64,000 bases of DNA from Oscillospiraceae bacterium (GTDB lineage: Bacteria > Bacillota > Clostridia > Oscillospirales > Acutalibacteraceae), in assembly GCA_015066015.1 (NCBI GenBank), contig SVPE01000005.1:1-64000 (forward strand), in the 5' to 3' direction. The stretch's first letter is position 1, and each line of letters starts with the position of its first letter. This document shows positions 16,017 to 23,492 of the stretch, piece by piece. The position numbers and the translations under genes were made by a program. The notes beneath the pieces were generated by a model, which was not told the DNA's origin, made no database searches, and worked only from the letters and a program-made list of their open reading frames with translations.

Positions 16017-17141
16017 TTATTCTGCATTAAGAGCATCAAGCGATTGCTTCTTAAGATAAGCGTTGATGAATCCGTCAATATCACCGTCCATAACAGCGTT
16101 GATATTTCCCATTTCAAAGCCTGTTCTGTGATCCTTTGCAAGAGTATATGGCATAAATACATAAGAACGGATCTGACTGCCCCAACCGATTTCCTTCTGT
16201 TCGCCCTTAATATCCTCAATCTTGTCAAGATGCTCTCTTTCCTTGATCTCAATAAGCTTTGATTTGAGCATTCTCATACAAACCTCACGGTTCTGATGCT
16301 GACTTCTTTCAACCTGACAGGATACAACAATGCCTGTGGGCTCGTGAATAAGACGTACGGCTGATGAGGTCTTGTTGACCTTCTGTCCGCCGGCACCTGA
16401 TGCACGGTAAACCTCCATCTTGATATCCTCTTCACGGATTTCAACGTCTACGGTATCGTCAATTTCCGGCATTACTTCAAGTGAAGCAAAGGATGTGTGA
16501 CGGCGTCCCGATGAGTCAAAGGGAGAAACACGGACAAGACGGTGAACCCCCATTTCGCTCTTGAGGTAGCCATAGGCGTTTTCGCCTTCAATAACCACAG
16601 TAGCAGATTTAAGTCCTGCTTCGTCACCATCAAGGAAGTCAACGGTTGTAAACTTGAAGCCGTGCTTTGTAGCCCACTGACCGTACATTCTGAAAAGCAT
16701 CTGACACCAATCCTGAGCCTCCGTGCCGCCTGCGCCTGCGTGGAAGTTAAGAATAGCGTTGTTATTATCATATTCACCGGAAAGAAGAGTCGCAAGAGTC
16801 TGCTTGTCAAGCTCATCCTCTACAGCCTTTACGCTTTCCTCACATTCAGGAAGAAGGTCAAGGTCACCCTCCTCATCGGAAAGCTCTATCATAACAAGTG
16901 CATCGTCAAAGGATGTGCTGAGATCCTCGTATGCCTTGATTTTATTTTTGAGTGCAGCAATTCTCTGAAGCACCTTCTGTGAATTTGCAAGGTCGCCCCA
17001 GAAATCCTCGGCAGCGGTCTGCTCCTCAAGGGCAGCAACCTCCTTTGCCATCTCGTCGAGGCCTAAAGCAGCAGCAAGCTCCTTCAGAGGCTTTTCACTT
17101 TCGAGAAGTCTTAATCTTAATTCTTCAAACTGAACCATCAT
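16017..17141 (-). CDS. prfB: Peptide chain release factor 2
   Basis: 374 aa. RF2 releases nascent peptides at UGA and UAA. The stop-codon recognition motif SPF is present in VRVSPFDSSGRR, and the catalytic GGQ lies in GAGGQKVNKTSSAVR near residue 250. The reading frame is continuous from the first ATG (17141, AAAGGA about 10 bases upstream). The programmed +1 frameshift that autoregulates prfB in many bacteria is therefore absent. It is monocistronic, and a cluster of palindromes follows its stop. Confidence 0.96.
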   Translation of the reverse strand: MMVQFEELRLRLLESEKPLKELAAALGLDEMAKEVAALEEQTAAEDFWGDLANSQKVLQRIAALKNKIKAYEDLSTSFDDALVMIELSDEEGDLDLLPECEESVKAVEDELDKQTLATLLSGEYDNNNAILNFHAGAGGTEAQDWCQMLFRMYGQWATKHGFKFTTVDFLDGDEAGLKSATVVIEGENAYGYLKSEMGVHRLVRVSPFDSSGRRHTSFASLEVMPEIDDTVDVEIREEDIKMEVYRASGAGGQKVNKTSSAVRLIHEPTGIVVSCQVERSQHQNREVCMRMLKSKLIEIKEREHLDKIEDIKGEQKEIGWGSQIRSYVFMPYTLAKDHRTGFEMGNINAVMDGDIDGFINAYLKKQSLDALNAE

Positions 17142-17221
17142 ATGATTTTTATCCTTTCAAACGATTAAGTTATTTTTAATGTTTATACTTCAGAATTGTT
17201 TATATAAAGTTATCCTTTTAC

Positions 17222-17249
17222 ATTATACACATTTATTTGTAAAGGGCAA
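17222..17249 (-). promoter_or_regulatory. Probable prfB promoter
   Basis: Minus-strand TTGCCC (17249-17244), 16 bp, TATAAT (17227-17222). The -10 is perfect and the -35 is weak. Confidence 0.5.
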
Positions 17250-17293
17250 CACCTTTAATAAATTTTTTTCTTTCACTTTTAATTTTTAAACAG

Positions 17294-17322
17294 TTGCATT
17301 TCAATAATAAAAGTAGTATTAT
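17294..17322 (+). promoter_or_regulatory. Promoter of the RING/zinc-ribbon gene
   Basis: TTGCAT (17294-17299), 17 bp, TATTAT (17317-17322). Confidence 0.55.
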
Positions 17323-17363
17323 TTTTAATATTATTGCTTAAACTATTTTTAAAGGAGAAATCT

Positions 17364-18479
17364 ATGGATTATACAGGAAATCTCTGCGCCGGCTGCAACC
17401 TTACCTTTGAACCTGACGACGATGTTGTTGTCTGTCCCGAATGCGGCACTCCCCAGCACAGAGAATGCTATGAAAAAGAAAACAAATGCGTCAACAGCCA
17501 CAAACACGCTGACAGCTTCATCTGGCATGATGTAACAGTCAAAAAAGCTCCTGCAGAAGCTCCGAAAAGAGAAACTGTTGCCTGCCCCAATTGCGGCAAT
17601 GAAAATCCAAAGGGCTCAGATGTATGTAACAGCTGCGGAATGAAATTCACTCTTTTCGGTATGAATGTTGTTGATGCTATGCACGAAAACGAAAGCAACC
17701 GCGGAAACACCAACAGCGACATTCCCGACTATAAAGCACCCTTTACCCTTGGTGAAGGTGAAGGCTTTGAAGATCGTGAGCAGAAGATGAACGACGCTGC
17801 TGAAGCAATGAAAACATTATTTACTGATATTCTTCTCGAAAATGAAGAAAACAAGTCTCAGGGTGACGGAAGAATAAATCTCGGCGGGCCCTTTCCGCTT
17901 GATGACGAAATAGACGGTGTAAGAACAAACACAATCGGCAATTTCATAGGATCAAATGCACTCGGTTACATCTCAAAATTCAGAAGAATTCAGGCGGGCA
18001 GTAAGATAAGCTTCAACTTCGCCGCATTCTTTCTGAATCCTTACTGGTTTTTCTTCAGGAAGCTTTATAAAGCCGGGATTATTTTTATGACGCTGTCACT
18101 TGCCCTCGGCATTCTTTGTGTGCCCTCAGCAATTTCTCTTATGGATTATATTGAATCTCTTGCCGTAACACTTCCGGAAACAGTCGACAGTCTTACAGAG
18201 GCTCAGATGGCTGAAATTACCAACAACACGCTTGAGGCAATGGCGCCCTTTGCTTCCTTCTTTTTTGCAAATATTCTGCTCCATTTCGTCTGCGGTTTTT
18301 CCGCCAATCATATATATAAGAAATATGTAATAGAAAATGCCGGGAAAGCAGAAAAAATGCCCGACAAAAAGTCAGCAGTTACACATATAGTAAAGTATGG
18401 CGGCTCCTCTATACTTATCGCAGGCGGCGCATACCTTGCTCAGGAGCTTCTGATGATGCTCGTGTCAAATCTTCTTTAA
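17364..18479 (+). CDS. RING-like and zinc-ribbon membrane protein with DUF2628-type domain
   Basis: 371 aa. The N-terminal 40 residues form a prokaryotic RING-like finger (CAGC, CPECG, HRECY, C-x3-HKH), followed near residues 70-90 by a zinc ribbon (CPNCG then CNSCG). After an acidic linker a DUF2628-type region begins (FNFAAFFLNPYWFFFRKLY), with four hydrophobic helices to residue 370. The real start is ATG 17364 after AAAGGAG; an upstream TTG in frame lacks a ribosome binding site. Proteins of this design are widespread in Clostridia, and the role is unknown. The domain order suggests a zinc-finger module facing the cytoplasm and tethered to the membrane. Confidence 0.85.
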   Translation: MDYTGNLCAGCNLTFEPDDDVVVCPECGTPQHRECYEKENKCVNSHKHADSFIWHDVTVKKAPAEAPKRETVACPNCGNENPKGSDVCNSCGMKFTLFGMNVVDAMHENESNRGNTNSDIPDYKAPFTLGEGEGFEDREQKMNDAAEAMKTLFTDILLENEENKSQGDGRINLGGPFPLDDEIDGVRTNTIGNFIGSNALGYISKFRRIQAGSKISFNFAAFFLNPYWFFFRKLYKAGIIFMTLSLALGILCVPSAISLMDYIESLAVTLPETVDSLTEAQMAEITNNTLEAMAPFASFFFANILLHFVCGFSANHIYKKYVIENAGKAEKMPDKKSAVTHIVKYGGSSILIAGGAYLAQELLMMLVSNLL

Positions 18480-18480
18480 T

Positions 18481-18526
18481 AAAAGCAGCAGATATTTTCG
18501 TCAGTGAAAATATCCGCTGCTTTTTA
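18481..18526. terminator. Bidirectional terminator
   Basis: A long stem (18481-18499 with 18506-18524; AAAAGCAGC and GATATTTTC arms with one mismatch) with T-runs on both strands separates convergent genes. Confidence 0.85.
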
Positions 18527-18527
18527 T

Positions 18528-19361
18528 TTACGGTCTGAAAACCTCACGGAAAATGGAAAGGTCAGCAATCTCAAGCACCTTACTGGCAAGACGTGAGCAG
18601 GTAGTGCCGAGAAGCTTATTTCCTATGCTCATAGCGTGAGCATCCATGCCGAATACCATATCGGCTCTCTTTTTCCATATACCCTTTTCAATAAGGTCAA
18701 CCATTTTGTCGCAGTCAGTGCTTACCATATTAAGAGCTTTCTGGGTTTTGTCAGAGCTTTTTCCCTGGTTGCGGAAAATGTCGGTTTTTGTAAATCCGGG
18801 ACAGACAAGACCTACATAGCAATTCTTTCTGTGCTCTTCGCGAAGAGCATCGGTAAAGCTCTTAAGGGCACTTTTACTTGCAGAATAAATTGTTGTACCC
18901 GCAAGAGAGCAAAGTGCCGCAGAGGAAGCAATGTTGACAATACCGGGAGTTTTTGACTGAAGAATTGTGGGGAGAAGGGCGTTTATCGAATAAATTGCAG
19001 AGTAAAAATTAATCTGCATTGTGTTGTTGACATCATCAACAGTTATTTTTGAAAAACGGTTAAACTTAGGCAATATACCTGCATTGTTAATCAGAATATC
19101 CGGCTGAATACCGTCTTTTTTAAGCTGCTGAGCAAATTTTTCCCAGTTTTCCTTGACAGAAACATCGAAGGGATAATATGTAAAATAATGAGACTTGTTG
19201 CCAAGCTCTTCCTTGAAAGCCTGAAGCTTTGATTCCGTACGGGCAACACCTATAACCTGACAGTTGTGGTCACGGATAAGCCTTTCTGCAAGACCCTTGC
19301 CCATACCGCTTGACGCGCCTGTGATTATTACTGTTTTGTAGTCAAACCAACATCTGTTCAT
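18528..19361 (-). CDS. Short-chain dehydrogenase/reductase
   Basis: 277 aa, classical SDR Rossmann fold: cofactor loop TGASSGMGKG (residue 14), NNAGILPKF (about 90), the catalytic Ser in NIASSAA and YSASK (catalytic Tyr and Lys, near 159-163). An Arg (ARTESK) near residue 40 suggests NADP(H) preference. The C-terminal helix is extended and hydrophobic, so membrane association is possible. It resembles the sub-branch that includes 3-ketosphinganine-type reductases, but the substrate cannot be assigned. Its own promoter overlaps a direct repeat that looks like an operator. Confidence 0.9.
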   Translation of the reverse strand: MNRCWFDYKTVIITGASSGMGKGLAERLIRDHNCQVIGVARTESKLQAFKEELGNKSHYFTYYPFDVSVKENWEKFAQQLKKDGIQPDILINNAGILPKFNRFSKITVDDVNNTMQINFYSAIYSINALLPTILQSKTPGIVNIASSAALCSLAGTTIYSASKSALKSFTDALREEHRKNCYVGLVCPGFTKTDIFRNQGKSSDKTQKALNMVSTDCDKMVDLIEKGIWKKRADMVFGMDAHAMSIGNKLLGTTCSRLASKVLEIADLSIFREVFRP

Positions 19362-19413
19362 TTTATTTTCTCCTTTTTACAGCCTTTACTTTATACGATG
19401 TCTTTTACAATGA

Positions 19414-19442
19414 AGTATAACAGAAACTGTTTTATTTTGCAA
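19414..19442 (-). promoter_or_regulatory. Promoter of the SDR gene
   Basis: Minus-strand TTGCAA (19442-19437), 17 bp, TATACT (19419-19414). It sits beside AACAG-TTT-CTGTT in the spacer. Confidence 0.65.
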
Positions 19443-19464
19443 CAAGATTGTTTTATTTCACAAC
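19428..19464. promoter_or_regulatory. Candidate operator: 16-bp direct repeat with 21-bp period
   Basis: TGTTTTATTTTGCAAC (19428-19443) and TGTTTTATTTCACAAC (19449-19464) match at 14 of 16 positions. They are 21 bp apart, two helical turns, and the first overlaps the -35 box of the SDR promoter. Confidence 0.5.
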
Positions 19465-19569
19465 TTCCGCAAGAAATTCATTCCCAAAAAAGTAGTATAA
19501 CGGTTCGTAGAAGAAAATAAGAAAAGTAAATATGATATGTCAATCGTTTCATAAGGAACAGATATCATA

Positions 19570-19603
19570 AAAAAAGCCCCTTTTTATCGGCAGACAAAAG
19601 GGA
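19570..19603 (-). terminator. Terminator of tRNA-Thr
   Basis: On the minus strand GTCCCTTTT pairs with AAAAGGGGC (one G-T pair), followed by seven T. Confidence 0.75.
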
Positions 19604-19610
19604 CCTTTCT

Positions 19611-19686
<76 letters not shown>

Positions 19687-19698
19687 GAGGTATAACAG

Positions 19699-19727
19699 AT
19701 TATACCTCAAAATTTTTTTAAAATCAA
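19699..19727 (-). promoter_or_regulatory. Promoter of tRNA-Thr
   Basis: Minus-strand TTGATT (19727-19722), 17 bp, TATAAT (19704-19699). The -10 lies within a 9-bp inverted repeat GAGGTATAA-4-TTATACCTC (19687-19708). Confidence 0.7.
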
Positions 19728-19745
19728 TAGTTTTTTATTCTTTTA

Positions 19746-20174
19746 TCAAAGATAATTTTTAAGCTCCTTTGCCAGCTTTTCCTCGCAATTGATAAGCCTT
19801 TTGGCAAGTCTCTTTGATTTGTCATCGGCGCTGTCATATTCATTAAGATAAGCACTCAGCTGTTTTACACCCATATTGCAGCCGTCAAGCATGAGAGCGG
19901 CTATCGTCTTATCATCGCCCTTTTCCAACATCTTAAAATTGATTTTCATCCAGGACATTACCCTTGCCATAGGATTCGGATCTTTGCCGTGACCTCCCAT
20001 TTCTCTGAGTGTTTCCGCAATCTCGTTTCCGATGTCCTCGTGCTCGTGAAGCACCTCGGTAAGAAGCGTAAGAAGATTTTCGCTTTTTACATTATCCAAC
20101 ACTTCTTTTATAGAGTTTACTGCTGTCTTTGTTCCTGCATCGCATTCCTTTAAAAGATTGATTGTATTTTCCAA
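19746..20174 (-). CDS. Four-helix, ferritin-like protein (DUF2383-like, tentative)
   Basis: 142 aa, entirely helical in appearance, with E/H spacing in EVLHEHEDIGNEIAETLREMG and repeated leucines typical of ferritin-like four-helix bundles. It has no signal peptide and two cysteines. The start is TTG at 20174, with GGGAG 6 bases upstream and no suitable ATG nearby. Such proteins are found with stress genes, but metal binding is not certain here. It is monocistronic, upstream of the tRNA on the same strand. Confidence 0.6.
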   Translation of the reverse strand: MENTINLLKECDAGTKTAVNSIKEVLDNVKSENLLTLLTEVLHEHEDIGNEIAETLREMGGHGKDPNPMARVMSWMKINFKMLEKGDDKTIAALMLDGCNMGVKQLSAYLNEYDSADDKSKRLAKRLINCEEKLAKELKNYL

Positions 20175-20278
20175 CGTATTCTCCCTTTCTGCTGATTTTC
20201 ACATTTATATTTTGTATATAAAAAAAGAAAATATACTGTTTTTTGTAAATAAAAATGTATAAATATTCTTTGTGGTTA

Positions 20279-20307
20279 TTGACTTTTTAATTTCTTTGTT
20301 CTATTAT
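20279..20307 (+). promoter_or_regulatory. Promoter of the membrane-anchored phosphoesterase
   Basis: TTGACT (20279-20284), 17 bp, TATTAT (20302-20307). Confidence 0.65.
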
Positions 20308-20339
20308 TACTGTACAAATAAATATGAGGAGGATTACAT

Positions 20340-21302
20340 ATGATTTCTTCAATTCTCGGTTCAGTTATTGCTGTTATCAGCAATATTCTCACAATCATCT
20401 TTACATTTACCGGTGCTTTCGGCGGTCTTCCTACCGTTTCAACCGAAGCTCCAATCAAATTCCAGAATCCCGAAAACTGCAACCTTGCTTTTGTAGCTTT
20501 GGCAGACACTCACAACAGAGACACTGCTTTCCAGCCTTATCTTTTTGAGCGCGGACTTCAGGACATCGACAATTCAGAAGATGAATTCGATGCTCTTGTT
20601 ATCGCAGGTGACATATCCGAATTCGGTGACGGCCCTTCATACGATGTTACATGGAACGCACTTGCAAACAGCGAAATAGGCAAAAAACCTGTTCTTCTTG
20701 CAACCGGTAACCATGACATCCGCCTTGCTTATGAATATCAGACAGATTTTGTTATGTCTAAGGCTTCCGAATATCTCAACATGGAGATTGACAAGGCATA
20801 CTATTCATATGAAATCAACGGATACACCTTCATTGTAATGGGTTCAGACGAATGGCAGTTTGAAAAGGCAGTCATTTCTGACGAACAGCTTGCTTTCATT
20901 GACGCTGAGCTCGAAAAAGCAAACGGCAAGCCCGCATTTGTTATCTGCCATCAGCCTCTTGCAAACACTCACGGACTTCCTGAGGTATGGAAGAACGGTG
21001 ACCTTGGTGAAGATTCTGCAGCAGTTAAAGAAGTTCTCATGAAGCACAGCAATGTTTTCTATCTCAACGGTCACCTTCACGACGGTGTATACGAAAAATC
21101 ACTTGAGATCTTTGACGCAGAAAAGGGTGTTTACTCCATCAACCTTCCCGCTTTCGGCAAGGACAACGACTACGGCAAGTTCGCTCAGGTAGGTCTCGGC
21201 ACATACGTTGAAGTATATGATGATACAGTTGTATTTACTGCAAGAGATTTTGGTGCAGGTCAGCCTCTTGAAGGATACACCTACACATTCGACATAAAAT
21301 AA
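20340..21302 (+). CDS. Membrane-anchored calcineurin-like metallophosphoesterase
   Basis: 320 aa. An N-terminal hydrophobic helix (residues 1-27) works as a signal anchor. The phosphoesterase core follows: ALADTHNRD (about 58), IAGDISEFGD (about 84), TGNHD (about 117), VICHQP (about 203) and NGHLHDG (about 247). These supply the full set of metal ligands. The catalytic domain most likely lies outside the cell. The sequence is of the broad 3',5'-cyclic nucleotide phosphodiesterase/5'-nucleotidase type; the substrate is unknown. ATG follows GAGGAGG. Strong codon bias suggests good expression. Confidence 0.88.
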   Translation: MISSILGSVIAVISNILTIIFTFTGAFGGLPTVSTEAPIKFQNPENCNLAFVALADTHNRDTAFQPYLFERGLQDIDNSEDEFDALVIAGDISEFGDGPSYDVTWNALANSEIGKKPVLLATGNHDIRLAYEYQTDFVMSKASEYLNMEIDKAYYSYEINGYTFIVMGSDEWQFEKAVISDEQLAFIDAELEKANGKPAFVICHQPLANTHGLPEVWKNGDLGEDSAAVKEVLMKHSNVFYLNGHLHDGVYEKSLEIFDAEKGVYSINLPAFGKDNDYGKFAQVGLGTYVEVYDDTVVFTARDFGAGQPLEGYTYTFDIK

Positions 21303-21321
21303 TTTTTAACTATTCATTCTT

Positions 21322-21354
21322 AAAATACCGCAGCATTCCGCTGCGGTATTTTTT
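21322..21354 (+). terminator. Terminator of the phosphoesterase gene
   Basis: A 13-bp stem (21322-21334 with 21340-21352, arm AAAATACCGCAGC) followed by six T. Confidence 0.85.
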
Positions 21355-21406
21355 ATAAAAACATTTATAGACAAAAAGCTGCATTCATTATAGTATATTT
21401 TTTCCA

Positions 21407-21435
21407 TTGACTTGATATATGCTTTATGCTAAAAT
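21407..21435 (+). promoter_or_regulatory. Promoter of the degenerate LCP gene
   Basis: TTGACT (21407-21412), 17 bp, TAAAAT (21430-21435). Transcription should begin near 21442. Confidence 0.65.
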
Positions 21436-21449
21436 ATATATGTACAATT

Positions 21450-21470
21450 CAGCACTCTGTGCTGTTTTTT
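21450..21470 (+). terminator. Leader terminator/attenuator upstream of the degenerate LCP gene
   Basis: CAGCAC-3-GTGCTG followed by six T lies about 8 nt after the expected transcription start and 43 bp before the gene. A second stem TTCCTT/AAGGAA (about 21483-21499) follows and ends just before the ribosome binding site. Confidence 0.55.
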
Positions 21471-21512
21471 ATTTATACAACGTTCCTTTACGGAAGGAAA
21501 GAGGATAAAATA

Positions 21513-22451
21513 ATGAAAGAGTTTTTTGACAGTGAGCTCTTTAAGAATATACAAAGATTTTTTAAAGACGCTGCCGAAAGAATCGGCAACATTTCCGAAC
21601 CCGGCAAACCCGTTATAATAAAAGCCTTCGCTGCACTCATCACCTTGCTTACGACCTTATCGCTCGGTATGATAGTCATCGATTCTCTTGAGAACAAGCC
21701 ACAGGAACAAACAACAACCGTTGTTGAAGGCGACACCACGACAACTGCTCCTATTGAAACAACAACCATGCCTGTACAACAGCTTCAGACAAACATTCTT
21801 TTTTGCCTTGATAACGAAAACAACAACATTCATTTCCTTGCGCTTGCAAATGTTGACACATCCTCCCGTAAGGTCAAGCTTTTCTTCATTGAACCCACAT
21901 CAGTATGTCAGGCAAACGAAACTATCGGCAATATGAATTATCACCTCCAGACCGGAGGCGTCACTCAGCTGACAAACGCCGTAAGTGTATACACCGGCAC
22001 GGATGTAAGTAAATACCTTGTCGGTGACGAAAAAGCTTTCATAAATCTTGTGAAGTACTTGGGCGACCTTGAGATTAACGTTGAAAATACTATTTCTTAC
22101 AATCACGGCGGTCTCAGCTACATTATAGATAAAGGTGTTCAGACCATGACATCTGACATACTGCTCAAATATTTCCTTTATCTCAGCAGCAACACAACTG
22201 AAAATGCAGAAAAAATAAAAGAGCTTGCTTCTCTCTTTGCAAAAACGCTTTTCGCATTTGAAAACTCACAACAGGCTCAGGATAACTTCGGCAGCGTTAT
22301 CGGCTTTTTTGAAACAAATATTTCAGCAATGGATTTTTCAGAAAACAAGTTTGCCGTCATAAATCTCTCCGGTGACCTGATGCCATCTCTTGAGGCTTAT
22401 AACTCGCTTGCCGAATTCAAGGGAATCGTAACAGAAGAAAAAGAACAATAA
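21513..22451 (+). CDS. LytR-CpsA-Psr-like protein lacking the catalytic residues
   Basis: 312 aa, start ATG 21513 after AGAGGA; the longer frame begins before the leader terminator. Cytoplasmic residues 1-45, one transmembrane helix near residues 46-68, a Thr/Pro-rich linker, then an LCP-like domain. Strand order and spacing (NILFCLDNENN, LALANVDTSSRKVKLFFIEP, GTDVSKYLVGDEKAFINLVKYLG, LEINVEN) follow the LCP fold seen at 58527. The GRSD and RD motifs that bind the pyrophosphate are missing, however. It is probably not a wall-polymer ligase and may be a regulator or binding protein. The family assignment is inference. Confidence 0.65.
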   Translation: MKEFFDSELFKNIQRFFKDAAERIGNISEPGKPVIIKAFAALITLLTTLSLGMIVIDSLENKPQEQTTTVVEGDTTTTAPIETTTMPVQQLQTNILFCLDNENNNIHFLALANVDTSSRKVKLFFIEPTSVCQANETIGNMNYHLQTGGVTQLTNAVSVYTGTDVSKYLVGDEKAFINLVKYLGDLEINVENTISYNHGGLSYIIDKGVQTMTSDILLKYFLYLSSNTTENAEKIKELASLFAKTLFAFENSQQAQDNFGSVIGFFETNISAMDFSENKFAVINLSGDLMPSLEAYNSLAEFKGIVTEEKEQ

Positions 22452-22466
22452 TTAATACTAAGCTTC

Positions 22467-22493
22467 CCGGCCGCGACGTAAAGTCGCGGCCGG
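22467..22493 (+). terminator. GC-rich hairpin after the degenerate LCP gene
   Basis: An 11-bp perfect stem (22467-22477 with 22483-22493, arm CCGGCCGCGAC) and a weak AATTTATT tail. Confidence 0.65.
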
Positions 22494-22552
22494 AATTTAT
22501 TATACAGCATCTTCGGCTTGCATCTCTTAATGTAAATCCGGAGTGTATTTAC

Positions 22553-22694
22553 GCGGCGAGGCCCTTTGACCGAAGTCAAAGGCGGAGGGGGGAGTGCTTC
22601 TCTGCAAAATCCGGACAGACTGACCGCCGGGCGACGGTCCTTTCAGCGAAACAGTGCACCCCCTCCGGCAATGCGAAGCATTGCGCCTCGCCGC
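22553..22694. repeat. Cloverleaf element A
   Basis: The closing stem GCGGCGAGGC (22553-22562) with GCCTCGCCGC (22685-22694) encloses three arms. These are CCTTTGAC-4-GTCAAAGG (22563-22582), a long GGAGGGGG...CCCCCTCC arm (22583-22667) and GCAATGC-3-GCATTGC (22668-22684). The arms abut with no unpaired bases. It is the inverse-orientation relative of element B. Confidence 0.88.
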
Positions 22695-22724
22695 TTATTC
22701 AACTGAGCCTCTTATTGAAAAAAA

Positions 22725-22991
22725 TCACCTAAAAAGCAAGCCGATTGAAAGCCCTGTAAGAATACCGGCAAGAAGAAGTGCACCGGCCTTAAGATATTCA
22801 TTTATGCGACTTTTCCGCAGTTTAGTCGGCGGAGGTGAAGTAGCAATCTTTGTCACAAGTCCGGCTCTTTCACGTATTTTACCTTCACTGAGACCCACAT
22901 ATTCCGGTTTTATGAAAAACAGTATCTTTTCAAAACAGTCATTTCCTGTATCTTTAACCTCAACAACCTGACGGTTGATACCTTTGATCAT
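22725..22991 (-). CDS. Small conserved membrane protein
   Basis: 88 aa. The start at 22991 (MIKGINRQVVEV) has GAAAGGTG upstream; a start 16 codons earlier has no ribosome binding site. The N-terminal half carries KDTGNDCFEKILFFIKPEY, and the C-terminal 20 residues form one hydrophobic helix ending in the last residues, so it is a tail-anchored protein facing the cytoplasm. The layout resembles a short protein common in Clostridia, with no assigned function. Confidence 0.7.
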   Translation of the reverse strand: MIKGINRQVVEVKDTGNDCFEKILFFIKPEYVGLSEGKIRERAGLVTKIATSPPPTKLRKSRINEYLKAGALLLAGILTGLSIGLLFR

Positions 22992-23160
22992 AGGATTTCT
23001 CACACCTTTCAGTTTCTTCTTTTTTATTTTTGTTTTCATTTCAATTTTATATACTTTGGAAAAATATAAATGTGGTAATTACATCATATGATATAATTAC
23101 TTTATTAAATTAGTAGAACTTGAATTGAAATTTTTGTACTCTTTGTATAGGGCCTTTTTT

Positions 23161-23221
23161 CACGTTTTCCACATGTTTTTGCGCTATAAAATGTTGATAA
23201 CTATGTGGAAAACGTGGAAAA
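23161..23221. promoter_or_regulatory. DnaA-box-like inverted repeat cluster
   Basis: A 14-bp perfect inverted repeat (CACGTTTTCCACAT 23161-23174 and ATGTGGAAAACGTG 23203-23216) holds two TTTTCCACA boxes. A third box-like CGTGGAAAA (23213-23221) abuts the second. The surrounding gap 22992-23492 is AT-rich and carries only this and the glgP promoter. Confidence 0.5.
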
Positions 23222-23406
23222 CCCCCTTAAAATCAAGGTTTTTCATCTCATAATACCGTTGAAAACTGTGTCTGTTCTATGTTGAAAACTTACAAAAGAA
23301 GGACTTTTAATGCCTTGTAAAGCAAAAAATATGAGTTGTTAGGATTAAAATTTTAAGAAATTTTGGTTATTTTTACTCTTTTCTGATAAATTTTCTTCAT
23401 TTGGTG

Positions 23407-23435
23407 TTGATTTTTTGTTTAAAATGGTGTAAAAT
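23407..23435 (+). promoter_or_regulatory. Promoter of glgP
   Basis: TTGATT (23407-23412), 17 bp, TAAAAT (23430-23435). Confidence 0.65.
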
Positions 23436-23492
23436 AAGCCTACAGATTACCCAGAGGCAAAATTTATAATGAATGATTTTGGAGGTTTACTT

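Noticed and set aside
21426-21512. Longer start for the degenerate LCP gene
   Set aside because: The 29 extra codons would overlap the promoter -10 box and the leader terminator; the ATG at 21513 has its own ribosome binding site.
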